A stretch of DNA of 13,935 bases from JBKEBQ01 sp047973225 (GCA_047973225.1 JBKEBQ010000021.1:1-13935); one strand, 5' to 3'. Shown: positions 1 through 7,033, counted from the stretch's first letter. Program-made: numbers and translations. The notes: a model not told the origin generated them from the sequence alone.

Positions 1-396
1 ACACTGAAAGCAGCTAAGAGTGCTTTTGAGAGCTTTCAAAATCAATATTCACAATATCCTGGAGCCGTCAATGTTTGGAAGCGAAACTGGTCTCATATTG
101 AGCAACTATTTGATTATGGAACGGCGATACGAAAAATGATGTATACCACCAATGCTATTGAAGCGATCAATTCCAGTTTCAGGAAAGTGACAAAAAAAGG
201 GCATTTCCAAATGAAATGGCCTTGTATAAACTGGTATATCTCAGAGTGGTTGAACTGAACGACAAATGGAATGGTGGGCACATCAGGGATTGGTCAATGG
301 TTATGAATCAGCTTCTCATTAGTCCTGAATTTGAAAAAAGAGTGAATCAGTTCATCAATGCTAATTACTTACACACTTTTCTTGACAAACCCACTT
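1..396 (+). pseudogene. IS256-family transposase, 3' fragment, frameshifted
   Basis: This is the C-terminal part of a mutator-type (IS256 family) DDE transposase. The 5' end lies outside the window. Frame 1 reads from base 1 and contains the family signature MYTTNAIEAINSSFRKV, followed by TKKG. It then goes out of frame and stops at 256-258. The correct protein continues in frame 3 from about 198 as AFPNEMALYKLVYLR, through RDWSMVMNQL, to about 350. The break falls at the A7 run 192-198 followed by GGG, and is consistent with loss of one base. The A7 run is also in register as A AAA AAA, the form used for -1 slippage. IS256-family transposases are normally encoded in one frame, so decay is the likelier reading. 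The frame-3 reading runs on to a stop at 459-461, past the likely IS end, so its last part is host DNA. Family call is firm; activity is very unlikely. Confidence 0.85.
367..392. repeat. Probable right terminal inverted repeat of the IS256-type element
   Basis: The stretch beginning ACTTACACACTTTTCTTGAC directly follows the transposase C-terminus and looks like the ACA-rich ends of IS256-family elements. The left end is outside the window, so the match between ends and any target duplication cannot be checked. The outer boundary is approximate. Confidence 0.4.
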
Positions 397-620
397 TGTT
401 TCTTTATTTATATATTTTTATATCTATTTTAATGTGGGGCATTATGATTCTCTTTAACTAACTTTATTATTACTGAATTTCTTTATTGAAATATCCACAT
501 ATCCCAGTTAATATTTGTATCATAATATTTGAGGATTTACATCTTTGAAGTGGATGTATTTTTTCCTTTTGTATTGTGAGATTATTTAGTTTGATTTATA
601 ATTTGTAAGAAATTCAAAAT

Positions 621-1829
621 CTACTCTAAGATATCATTTAAAAAAGTTTTTCCATATCCTAATTTTAAGCCAAAATAATCTGCTGCAGTTGCACCAACAT
701 CAGCCATTGTTTCTCTCACACCAATATTTGATGATTTTATTCTTTTCCCATATATTAATAATGGAACATTTTCTCTTGTGTGTTTACTATGCCCTATTGT
801 TGGGTCGTTACCATGATCCGCCATTACAACCAATATATCTTCTTCATCCATTTCATCTATTACTTTTACTAAATACTTATCTGAAACATTTAGACGATCT
901 GTATATCGTTCAACATCCTGTGCATGACCTGCTAAATCGGTCTCTTGAATATTCAAACAATAAAACCCATCAATATGCTTATTCATGTCTTTTAACAATT
1001 CCTCAAACCCTTCTTCTGTAGAAACACATGAATACCGTTTACCATCTGGATTATCGACAATATCTGCTACTTTTCCATAAAGAAATACGGGTATTTTATG
1101 ATTATGAAATACATGTGGGATTTGTACGTTTGCATTAACTCCATAACCAATATGTAAAACATGATAATTTGTTCTATAAACCCCAGATGCTGGTGCATCA
1201 ATACCAATATATCCGTGTTTTGTTATAATATTATCTTCTAAATTTTTAAATGTTACATTTTCTCCACCAAAAGCAATAACTCGAGATACTTTTGCATATC
1301 TTCTTGCAATATGACCAACCTTTTTAATTTCATCAAAACTTGTTAAATCTAAAGAACCAGTTACATTTATTGCTTGACCTAAATCTGTTTCCATATTGTC
1401 TCCAACAAACATAACCTGATTAACACATAAAAGTTCACTTCCTTCTTTTGTAAAACGTTTTACTTGTAAACCTTCTTCCAATAAACCACTTTCTATATCA
1501 TCAATATCTTCACTAAACTTTGTAAAATATGGTTTTTTAGGGTTTGTTCCCATGATTTCTTGATGGCCGAAAAAAGTATCACCACCATAGTGTTTTAATT
1601 TACTTATACCAAAAGTTGCATTTGGGTTTTTTTTATATGGAGCAAAGTCTTTACCCAGTGCATTGAATAAACCAAGTTTTTCAAGGACTGTCCAATGTTT
1701 CTCAGTATTTGATTCTAAAATATGTAAACAAGTATTAGAGCCAATATCTTGTGGCCTTATCTGTTTTACATCATCCATTTCTCCAACACCAAAACTATCT
1801 AATACCACAACTATAAATCGCTTACTCAT
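621..1829 (-). CDS. yhfW: YhfW-like phosphopentomutase-family metalloenzyme
   Basis: A protein of 402 residues in the alkaline-phosphatase superfamily, in the branch containing phosphopentomutase (DeoB). Visible features are the N-terminal metal motif VVVLDSFGVG (D11), the nucleophile motif DTFFGHQE with T85 (DeoB enzymes carry a catalytic Thr at the same place), E296-T-D298 with GH302, DHGND (338-342), HTRE (H350) and the C-terminal GKTFLNDI. The metal set therefore looks complete and the enzyme probably active in the cytoplasm. The divergent sequence and the neighbours YhfX, YhfT and YhfU point to YhfW rather than housekeeping DeoB, so the substrate is probably a different phosphorylated compound. 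The start at 1829 is preferred over an in-frame ATG at 1838, because GGGAG lies 9 nt before 1829 but touches 1838. It overlaps the end of yhfX by 8 nt (ATGAGTAA), implying translational coupling. It is the last gene of its operon and no convincing terminator was seen downstream. Confidence 0.88.
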   Translation of the reverse strand: MSKRFIVVVLDSFGVGEMDDVKQIRPQDIGSNTCLHILESNTEKHWTVLEKLGLFNALGKDFAPYKKNPNATFGISKLKHYGGDTFFGHQEIMGTNPKKPYFTKFSEDIDDIESGLLEEGLQVKRFTKEGSELLCVNQVMFVGDNMETDLGQAINVTGSLDLTSFDEIKKVGHIARRYAKVSRVIAFGGENVTFKNLEDNIITKHGYIGIDAPASGVYRTNYHVLHIGYGVNANVQIPHVFHNHKIPVFLYGKVADIVDNPDGKRYSCVSTEEGFEELLKDMNKHIDGFYCLNIQETDLAGHAQDVERYTDRLNVSDKYLVKVIDEMDEEDILVVMADHGNDPTIGHSKHTRENVPLLIYGKRIKSSNIGVRETMADVGATAADYFGLKLGYGKTFLNDILE

Positions 1830-2982
1830 TAATTTCATCTCCCAAACTTGTATACAAACTTACTACTTCAGGATTTCCATTTTGAATACCTTCAATAATA
1901 GCTATATTACTTCTTGTCACAAATATTTGAAATCTAAAAGCCATAATAACACTTTCACTTACTTTATGTGTATTCCTCAAACCAAAATAATAATCTATAC
2001 TTTCTGTAGCAGGTGGTATTACTGCATCCGTTTTTGCATTATTTATAGATGTTCCAATCAAAGCTTCCTCAACATGCGAACGCCGATAATGACCACCTCC
2101 ATAACAATATCCTTTTCCATCAAAATTATGTGAAATTTCACTCACATAAGTTACACAGGGAATCTCTTCACCCTCAATTACTGCATGCAATGGTGTTGAA
2201 CCTGTTAAACCATGACCAGGTTCTCCACTAGTAACACCATAGTTCCTCAACTGTTTAAGTATATGAACACAAGTTGTTGATGGTGCATTTAAATTCTCAA
2301 TATAAATTCCATTTCTCTTAAGTATTTTCTTTGCTTTCAATAATGTGTTCATATTGTTTGTTTCATTAATTTTCTGCTTATCATAATCATATAAAAAACA
2401 CGGAAAAGATGTTACACCAGCAATTTCAATATGTTTTAAATTTTTAGTTTTATTAATAAATTGTTCTAAATCTTTTAATTTAATTCCTGATTCTTGCCCA
2501 CTGTATAAGTAATCATTAACATCAACTACCTTTAATAACAATTTCTGTTTACTATTCAACTTTTTACAAATATCATTTATTTCTTTAGCTTTTTCAAATG
2601 AAAAAACTGTAAAATATTTGCATCCATATTCAATAAACTCTTTAAGCAAAGTTTTTGGCGTTTGAACCAGATGTCCAATATTAGAAATAGGAATACTATG
2701 CTTCTTCATCACCAATGCTTCGCGAAAATCAACAACAACTGCACCTTCATATCCCATATCTATTAATACTTTGGCAAGATAGGGATTTCTGCCTAATTGT
2801 TTTAGCATAAAGTACAATTCAATGTTTTGTTTCTTGGCTTCTTCTAACATTCGTCCCGCATTTTCTTTGAATGTATCAACATCAACTACATACGTATCTG
2901 GAAGTATTTTCCCTTCTTGATGTAAAGCAAATGATGTTTTAATCAATAACGGATTACTCCTTAATGTTTTATTTAAAAACAC
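1822..2982 (-). CDS. yhfX: YhfX-like PLP-dependent enzyme, alanine-racemase fold
   Basis: A protein of 386 residues, about the length of E. coli YhfX. It belongs to the fold-type III PLP enzymes (alanine racemase/D-threonine aldolase-like N-terminal barrel). The likely PLP lysine is K61 in YFMLKQLGRN, at the end of the first barrel strand and helix. A glycine-rich segment, SGEPGHGLTGSTP (252-264), is a plausible cofactor-phosphate site. CYGGGHYRRSH (293-303) is probably near the active site. The reaction is unknown: a racemase, epimerase or aldol-type reaction on an amino compound would fit the fold. Translation starts at a GTG (2982) with GGGAGG 8 nt upstream; an earlier in-frame GTG is followed at once by a stop. 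It lies 49 nt after yhfT and overlaps yhfW by 8 nt. Family assignment is confident; function is open. Confidence 0.87.
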   Translation of the reverse strand: MFLNKTLRSNPLLIKTSFALHQEGKILPDTYVVDVDTFKENAGRMLEEAKKQNIELYFMLKQLGRNPYLAKVLIDMGYEGAVVVDFREALVMKKHSIPISNIGHLVQTPKTLLKEFIEYGCKYFTVFSFEKAKEINDICKKLNSKQKLLLKVVDVNDYLYSGQESGIKLKDLEQFINKTKNLKHIEIAGVTSFPCFLYDYDKQKINETNNMNTLLKAKKILKRNGIYIENLNAPSTTCVHILKQLRNYGVTSGEPGHGLTGSTPLHAVIEGEEIPCVTYVSEISHNFDGKGYCYGGGHYRRSHVEEALIGTSINNAKTDAVIPPATESIDYYFGLRNTHKVSESVIMAFRFQIFVTRSNIAIIEGIQNGNPEVVSLYTSLGDEINE

Positions 2983-3031
2983 TTACACCACCTCCCAAAA
3001 AAAATCAGCTAAAATCACATTCATCATTCGT

Positions 3032-4309
3032 TTAGAAAATAATCCCAATTACAGCTAGAATATTAGCGAATATTCCTACTAAAATAGCAGCCAAAGGAGC
3101 TGAAGCCATTCTCATTATTGGTCTTCCTGTCACTTCATTTAAAATATATAATCCAACAACGACAAATAATCCAGTTCCAGGCCAAATCGCATTTCCGGCA
3201 TTTATTCCACCAACTAATAATGCAATTTCTAAGATTTGAGTCATTGCACTTCGAATATTGTCTCCTGCCATTTTCAATGCAGGAAAGCGATCTAAAAATT
3301 GACCAACTTTACTTAAACCCAATACTTCTATCCCCATTCCTGCTCCACCTAATAATCCACCTATCACAGGAAAAGGTGCGATATATCCAAGTCCAATCAA
3401 CCAATCACACCAACCATTGGTACCATACACACCACTTACTAATGAAGTTGTGATTATTAATGGTAAAAAAGCGACTGCTTGTATAAACGCTACTAAAGCT
3501 GCAGAGAAATATTCTCCTTTTCCAATTAATGATGCTGCAATAGGCTCTCCAGCAATCCAATAGAAAGATGCTGCAACCCCCAGAATAATACCCATTGGAA
3601 TTAAATATTTTAAATTGCTTTGGATTCTTAAAGCATTTTGTTCAAAAATATTTGTAACATCTGCATCTGACCTACTTTTATCTCTAGATGCATAATACAA
3701 TAAACAAATCATCCCAACTAACATAGCAAGCCCTTCTGCGCTCAAGGATACCTCTTGCCCCATAATCACTACTGGATTTATCGCCTCTACTATAACTCTT
3801 GCAATAATAGACAAAGCAATAGTTACAACTCCTTTTCTTCTTCCAAATTGGATAGCAACTGAAATAGCAGGAAAAGCAACAAAAGCATATATTATTGGAT
3901 CGCCAATATTTGACAATACACCCAAGAAATCAACTGGTAAATAAGATAAAGCTTCTACTAAGACATCCAAACCAACTGGTACTGCACCGCCCCATAAAGT
4001 ACCAGCAATTACTGCTATAAGGGTATTTTCGATAGATACACCTATAATATCAGAAGCTAGTAATACAATGTGTATAATAATTACTCCTGTAGCAATTGTC
4101 ATTGGTAAAGCGAAACCTGTAATAAACCCTATACTAATAGTAAATGCAATTGCTGTTAACTCTTTCCTATTCATATTACCATTCATAAATTCCGGCAAAA
4201 TTGGCCTTAATCCATCATGATACACGGCAATCATTTTATTCGCTAAAAAAGTTGAATATCCACCCATAATAGCAAATAAAGAAATCTTAAAAACCGTCAT
4301 TATATCCAT
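3032..4309 (-). CDS. yhfT: YhfT-like multi-pass membrane transporter
   Basis: A very hydrophobic protein of 425 residues with roughly ten to twelve membrane segments, close in length to E. coli YhfT. It has no signal peptide; the first helix starts near residue 5 (FKISLFAIMGGYSTF). Conserved-looking loops include the glycine-rich GGLLGGAGMGIEVLGLSK and NAGNAIWPGTG stretches, and a GTLWGGAVPVGLDVL segment. Its general layout recalls PTS EIIC-type permeases and related carriers, but this is an impression and not a domain match. It probably imports the substrate handled by YhfX and YhfW. The start at 4309 has GAGGGG 7 nt upstream. It begins 2 nt after the yhfU stop, so the two are almost certainly co-translated and may act together. 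Confidence 0.87.
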   Translation of the reverse strand: MDIMTVFKISLFAIMGGYSTFLANKMIAVYHDGLRPILPEFMNGNMNRKELTAIAFTISIGFITGFALPMTIATGVIIIHIVLLASDIIGVSIENTLIAVIAGTLWGGAVPVGLDVLVEALSYLPVDFLGVLSNIGDPIIYAFVAFPAISVAIQFGRRKGVVTIALSIIARVIVEAINPVVIMGQEVSLSAEGLAMLVGMICLLYYASRDKSRSDADVTNIFEQNALRIQSNLKYLIPMGIILGVAASFYWIAGEPIAASLIGKGEYFSAALVAFIQAVAFLPLIITTSLVSGVYGTNGWCDWLIGLGYIAPFPVIGGLLGGAGMGIEVLGLSKVGQFLDRFPALKMAGDNIRSAMTQILEIALLVGGINAGNAIWPGTGLFVVVGLYILNEVTGRPIMRMASAPLAAILVGIFANILAVIGIIF

Positions 4310-4311
4310 TT

Positions 4312-4668
4312 TTATTCCCCTCTCGACTCTAATGAGTCCAACAACACTGTTACTGCATTATCTGCTTGATCATTTGTAAAACCAAAAGCTACTACTCCTT
4401 TATCCAAAAATCTTTCTACCTTTTCATTAGATGGCTTTATTCCAGCCATAGCAATTGTTCCACAATGTTCTCTTCCTAAAACTGCATATGCCATAGCTAA
4501 AGCACCACCTGCACCACTTTGACATGCACCAACATAATAATCATATTCCTTATTTTTCACCTTCATTGAAGCATCTGTATCTGTAAAAATATCTGCCTCA
4601 TAGCCTCGCTTCGTAATTAACTCTTTAATTTCAGTCTTATTTAATTGACCTCCAATTGCAAATTTCAT
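4312..4668 (-). CDS. yhfU: YhfU-like DUF2620 protein
   Basis: A small cytoplasmic protein of 118 residues with no membrane segment, matching YhfU/DUF2620 in size and character. It opens with a beta-strand and turn (MKFAIGGQLNK), followed by alternating helices and strands, suggesting a small Rossmann-like domain. The centre holds YYVGACQSGAGGALAMAY, with C49 in a Cys-x-Ser-Gly-x-Gly loop that could bind a phosphate or be modified. The biochemical role is unknown. Its position directly before the transporter gene (2-nt gap) suggests a partner of YhfT. A strong AGGAGG lies 6 nt before the ATG, inside the 10-nt gap after yhfY. The whole gene is intact. Confidence 0.85.
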   Translation of the reverse strand: MKFAIGGQLNKTEIKELITKRGYEADIFTDTDASMKVKNKEYDYYVGACQSGAGGALAMAYAVLGREHCGTIAMAGIKPSNEKVERFLDKGVVAFGFTNDQADNAVTVLLDSLESRGE

Positions 4669-4678
4669 ATTTTCCTCC

Positions 4679-5020
4679 TTAATTTAATATGTTTATTATA
4701 TGAATTAAACAATATAGTTTTTCCGCATATGATAAATAAAAATCATAATGTTTTTCTAATTCTTCTAAAATCTTTTTTGCATCTGTGTAGCAATTTGAAT
4801 TCCGTATTTCAGATTCTACCTCCTTTCCTAATTCAATTATTTCTTTCTCATCTTCTTGCCGTTGTATAGCCATACAAAGATGCAATAAAAAAGTATCTAC
4901 TTTATTTTTTCCAACAAATTCATAAACTTTATAAAAATGATTTATAATCGTCTTCATTTTTTGATATGTATTTTCGCTAATGATTTCTGCTTCTTTAATA
5001 ATTTCCAATTTTTCTTTCAT
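4679..5020 (-). CDS. yhfY: YhfY-like stand-alone PRD-domain protein
   Basis: A protein of 113 residues (116 if ATG 5029 is used) that consists of a single PTS regulation domain (PRD). Both hallmark histidines are visible: H47 in LLHLCMAIQRQ, matching the family HLxxAIxR motif, and H107 in EKLYCLIHI. In PRD regulators such histidines are phosphorylated by PTS proteins (HPr or EIIB). There is no DNA-binding or antiterminator domain, so it may act by binding another protein, such as YhfZ or the YhfT/YhfU pair. Start 5020 is preferred because GGAG lies 11 nt upstream, while the same GGAG is only 2 nt from 5029. An 18-nt sequence repeated before yhfZ lies just upstream (5034-5051). It stops 10 nt before yhfU. 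Confidence 0.82.
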   Translation of the reverse strand: MKEKLEIIKEAEIISENTYQKMKTIINHFYKVYEFVGKNKVDTFLLHLCMAIQRQEDEKEIIELGKEVESEIRNSNCYTDAKKILEELEKHYDFYLSYAEKLYCLIHIINILN

Positions 5021-5033
5021 AATCCACATTTCT

Positions 5034-5051
5034 CCAATATTCTGTATTTTG
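5034..5051 (-). repeat. Repeated leader element, copy before yhfY
   Basis: CCAATATTCTGTATTTTG (plus-strand reading) matches 16 of 18 bases with CCAATATCTTGTATTTTG at 6008-6025, which sits before yhfZ. Both copies lie shortly upstream of a start codon in the same orientation. A YhfZ binding site or a shared RNA element is possible. Confidence 0.5.
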
Positions 5052-5066
5052 TATATTTATTTAATT

Positions 5067-5100
5067 AAATAATGCCAATTTTAGTATCTTGGCATTATTT
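5067..5100 (-). other. 12-bp stem-loop over the yhfZ stop codon
   Basis: AAATAATGCCAA (5067-5078) and TTGGCATTATTT (5089-5100) form a perfect 12-bp stem around a 10-nt loop. The stem covers the last codons of yhfZ, and the stop codon (5081-5083) is in the loop. In the transcribed strand no run of U follows, so it is a weak candidate for a full terminator. It could be an attenuator, an mRNA-stability or processing element, or a protein-binding site setting the ratio of regulator to downstream genes. Confidence 0.5.
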
Positions 5101-5998
5101 CTCCCATTTCTACAGCCTTTTGAATTTCGAGTATCTTTTTTGAAGTCAAATTTTTTAAACTTTCATAGACATCTTTTCTTTCTTTAACATATACATAGGA
5201 TGCTCTTGTTGTTTCAGCACCTGAATTTCTTGCTTCCATATTTGTAAAATCATATCCCTTAGCTTTTATTGAAATATCATCTTCACTTAATACAGCAGCG
5301 TCAATAATTTTATTTTCTAGCAAGTTTGCTATTTGCATATATCTAATATCAATAAGTTCCACTTGTAATCCTGCACATTCTGTCAAAGTTAATTCACTCT
5401 GATCATAAGATTGGTAATCAATACCAACTTTCATTCCTTCTCGAATTTTATTTTCTTTACTATCTGCAAAAAAAATTTTGTGTTGTGAAACATAAGTTTG
5501 CTCACCAATATTTGATATATAATTTAAAGTTTTATCATTTCCAATAAAACTTTTAGCACAAAATTCAGATACGATAATAAAATCATACCTTCCTTTTTTT
5601 AAAGAGTCAAGACGGATATTACTCCCTCTAACAAACGCCATATTAATAACGCGCGCTTCACGCTCTGATTCGCTTACAATTGCAGTTGCTAATCCCTCGT
5701 ATTTTTTAGAATATGGGAGTGGCATGGCTCCAAGCAGACTAGAAAAACCTGCAATGTTCCCCAACATTTCTAGATTTTTTCTTTTTAGAAAAGACCCTAA
5801 ATGTCCTCGTGAAACAATACTTATGGCTTTCAATTCTACTAACATATTAAGAGCTGTCTGTACAGTTCCTCTACCCGAATGATACTTCTCACAAAAGTCA
5901 TTGATTCTTGGTATCTTTTCGTTCACGTCAATATAAAATAAATCACCTGCTATTTTTTTTGTTAATAATCCATTTTTTGAGTATAAGTTTGACTTCAT
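5081..5998 (-). CDS. yhfZ: YhfZ-like transcriptional regulator
   Basis: A protein of 305 residues, close to the length of E. coli YhfZ. Residues about 10-75 form a winged helix-turn-helix of GntR-like type (KIPRINDFCEKYHSGRGTV, then LVELKAISIVSRGHLGSFL). Residues about 80-305 look like a type 2 periplasmic-binding-protein fold used as an effector domain: it starts GFSSLLGAMPLPYSKKYEG, has a YDFIIVSE segment (138-145) and ends with helices. It probably controls this cluster by binding a small ligand, perhaps the imported substrate or an intermediate. It is the first gene of the operon. The start at 5998 has only a weak ribosome site (GGA, about 10 nt upstream), suggesting low expression, and the next gene is separated by a stem-loop. 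Family call is firm; ligand unknown. Confidence 0.85.
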   Translation of the reverse strand: MKSNLYSKNGLLTKKIAGDLFYIDVNEKIPRINDFCEKYHSGRGTVQTALNMLVELKAISIVSRGHLGSFLKRKNLEMLGNIAGFSSLLGAMPLPYSKKYEGLATAIVSESEREARVINMAFVRGSNIRLDSLKKGRYDFIIVSEFCAKSFIGNDKTLNYISNIGEQTYVSQHKIFFADSKENKIREGMKVGIDYQSYDQSELTLTECAGLQVELIDIRYMQIANLLENKIIDAAVLSEDDISIKAKGYDFTNMEARNSGAETTRASYVYVKERKDVYESLKNLTSKKILEIQKAVEMGEIMPRY

Positions 5999-6007
5999 AA
6001 TTTATTT

Positions 6008-6025
6008 CCAATATCTTGTATTTTG
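6008..6025 (-). repeat. Repeated leader element, copy before yhfZ
   Basis: CCAATATCTTGTATTTTG (plus-strand reading) lies about 10-27 bases upstream of the yhfZ start and between it and the proposed -10 box. It is 16/18 identical to 5034-5051. In this position it would fit an autoregulatory operator near the transcription start. Confidence 0.5.
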
Positions 6026-6032
6026 CTAATTC

Positions 6033-6062
6033 ATCTTATCATTTAAATAATACATTTGTCAA
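6033..6062 (-). promoter_or_regulatory. Candidate sigma-A promoter of the yhf operon
   Basis: On the minus strand TTGACA (plus 6057-6062) is followed by an 18-nt spacer and TAAGAT (plus 6033-6038), four of six matches to TATAAT. The start of transcription would be near 6025, next to the repeated leader element and about 30 bases before yhfZ. The -35 box is perfect; the -10 is weak. Confidence 0.5.
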
Positions 6063-6180
6063 ATATCATATTAATATTGATAGTGTAAAATTTTAGTGGG
6101 TAATATAAAAGAGGTCCTATTATAATATTTTTTGTGAAACATCAGAACAGGAGACCCCTGAATTACAAGTAGAAAGTGGA
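6063..6180. other. Intergenic stretch without recognised features
   Basis: This 118-base AT-rich stretch separates the yhfZ promoter from the IS30-like remnant. Short open frames here show no recognisable protein. It may contain the outer end of one of the decayed mobile elements, but no convincing terminal repeat could be matched. Confidence 0.4.
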
Positions 6181-6480
6181 ATTAAAGATAGAAATTGTTT
6201 GTAATGCTTTGGTTGATTATATTTAATTCTAACCTGAATAAACTAGAAGAAGGTTGAGATTTATATATCTTCCTTTTCATTAATTTTAGAATTAACATCA
6301 CTTCTAAACTCGCGATCAAGTGTATTAATATCTGTACCTTTTTTGATATACCACTCACTAAAGAATTGCAGTTTTCATTGCTCCCTCGCTCCCTAAAGTG
6401 ATACGGATGTGCGAAGAATACTTGTGTTCTATAGTTAATGTTCCCCATTGCCTTTTAGCGATATAAGTCTTATCGTTAGC
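6180..6480 (-). pseudogene. IS30-family transposase, decayed 3' fragment
   Basis: On the minus strand, one frame reads QVFFAHPYHFRERGSNENCN (about 6420-6361). This corresponds to the conserved C-terminal segment of IS30-family transposases (FAHPYSSWERGSNEN, with the final catalytic Glu in the NEN motif region). Within about 10 bases the match jumps to another frame as YIKKGTDINTLDREF, equivalent to the family's IPKGTDI segment, and then meets a stop. Upstream, NDKTYIAK in a third frame may be the residue of the DNGKEF...IAK part. At least two frameshifts and in-frame stops show that it cannot be functional. No complete element ends were seen. Confidence 0.6.
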
Positions 6481-6482
6481 TT

Positions 6483-6949
6483 ACTTCTTTAAAGAGACTA
6501 TACGAGACATATCCATTGGTTTTACATCAACGAAATCTGCTCCGATATAGGAATATGTAGTTTTAACACTAACGGTCTCCATATCTTAGATTTCGTTAGT
6601 TCTGTTCATCTTTAAATCATGGATTACTTCATCAACAGATGATAATTTATTTGCCTTTAGTTCTAATAAAACAAGTGCAATAAATGATGTAGTTTTGTCT
6701 ACTTTTAGATGATTGCTGGACTTATCTTTGCTAGATCTTCTATTAAAAGAAGCATGTGCAGATAACGCTACTTTGTAATTTAACTGTGAGTCTAAGACGA
6801 ATGATAGAGGCAACAGCGATATTGTAAATAGTCAAGCAGATTGTACCAAGTGCAAAGGCTAAGCGTTGTTGTATCAATTCAGTTCTAGCGGTATTGCGGA
6901 TCTTATTACCATAAATAACCCTGTGTTTGCTTGCCCCTTGGAAGATAAA
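6483..6949 (-). pseudogene. Decayed coding remnant, possibly a transposase
   Basis: Protein-like reading frames join across breaks. From 6949 one frame gives YGNKIRNTARTELIQQRLAF and LGTICLTIYNIAVAS. Near 6810 the reading moves to another frame (FVLDSQLNYKVALSAHASF, then VDKTTSFIALVLLELKANKL and SVDEVIHDLKMNRTNEI). After one TAA codon the same frame goes on as YSYIGADFVDVKPMDMSRIV until a second TAA at about 6481. The IALVLLELKANK-type segment vaguely recalls C-terminal parts of IS4/IS1634-type transposases, but I do not recognise the family with any certainty. It directly abuts the IS30-like remnant. Confidence 0.35.
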
Positions 6950-7033
6950 CTATCTGTGAATTTTTTTATATCTAATCTAAAAAAATAGTTAATATGAGTT
7001 CTTTATACTTCTAACTCCGTTTTACAATACATG

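Noticed and set aside
538..562. Short TACATC/GATGTA hairpin followed by T6 on the plus strand
   Set aside because: A 6-bp AT-rich stem with a 9-nt loop, and no intact plus-strand gene upstream to terminate; it is on the wrong strand to serve yhfW.
689..1021. Plus-strand open frame of 110 codons inside yhfW
   Set aside because: It lies antisense to a well-supported enzyme gene, has no ribosome site and a low-complexity composition (His/Leu-rich), as expected for a shadow frame.
621..1829. Housekeeping phosphopentomutase (deoB) of nucleoside salvage
   Set aside because: Catalytic motifs are shared, but no nucleoside phosphorylase, deoC or nucleoside transporter is adjacent, and the neighbours are the Yhf set, so the YhfW assignment is better.
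6182..6448. Intact 88-residue small protein
   Set aside because: Its N-terminal half is the C-terminal core of an IS30-type transposase and the match continues in another frame, so it is a piece of a pseudogene.
6960..7030. Terminator of the sugar operon
   Set aside because: A GAGTT/AACTC pairing followed by a T7 run exists on the minus strand, but the stem is only 5 bp with a 12-nt loop, too weak to call.
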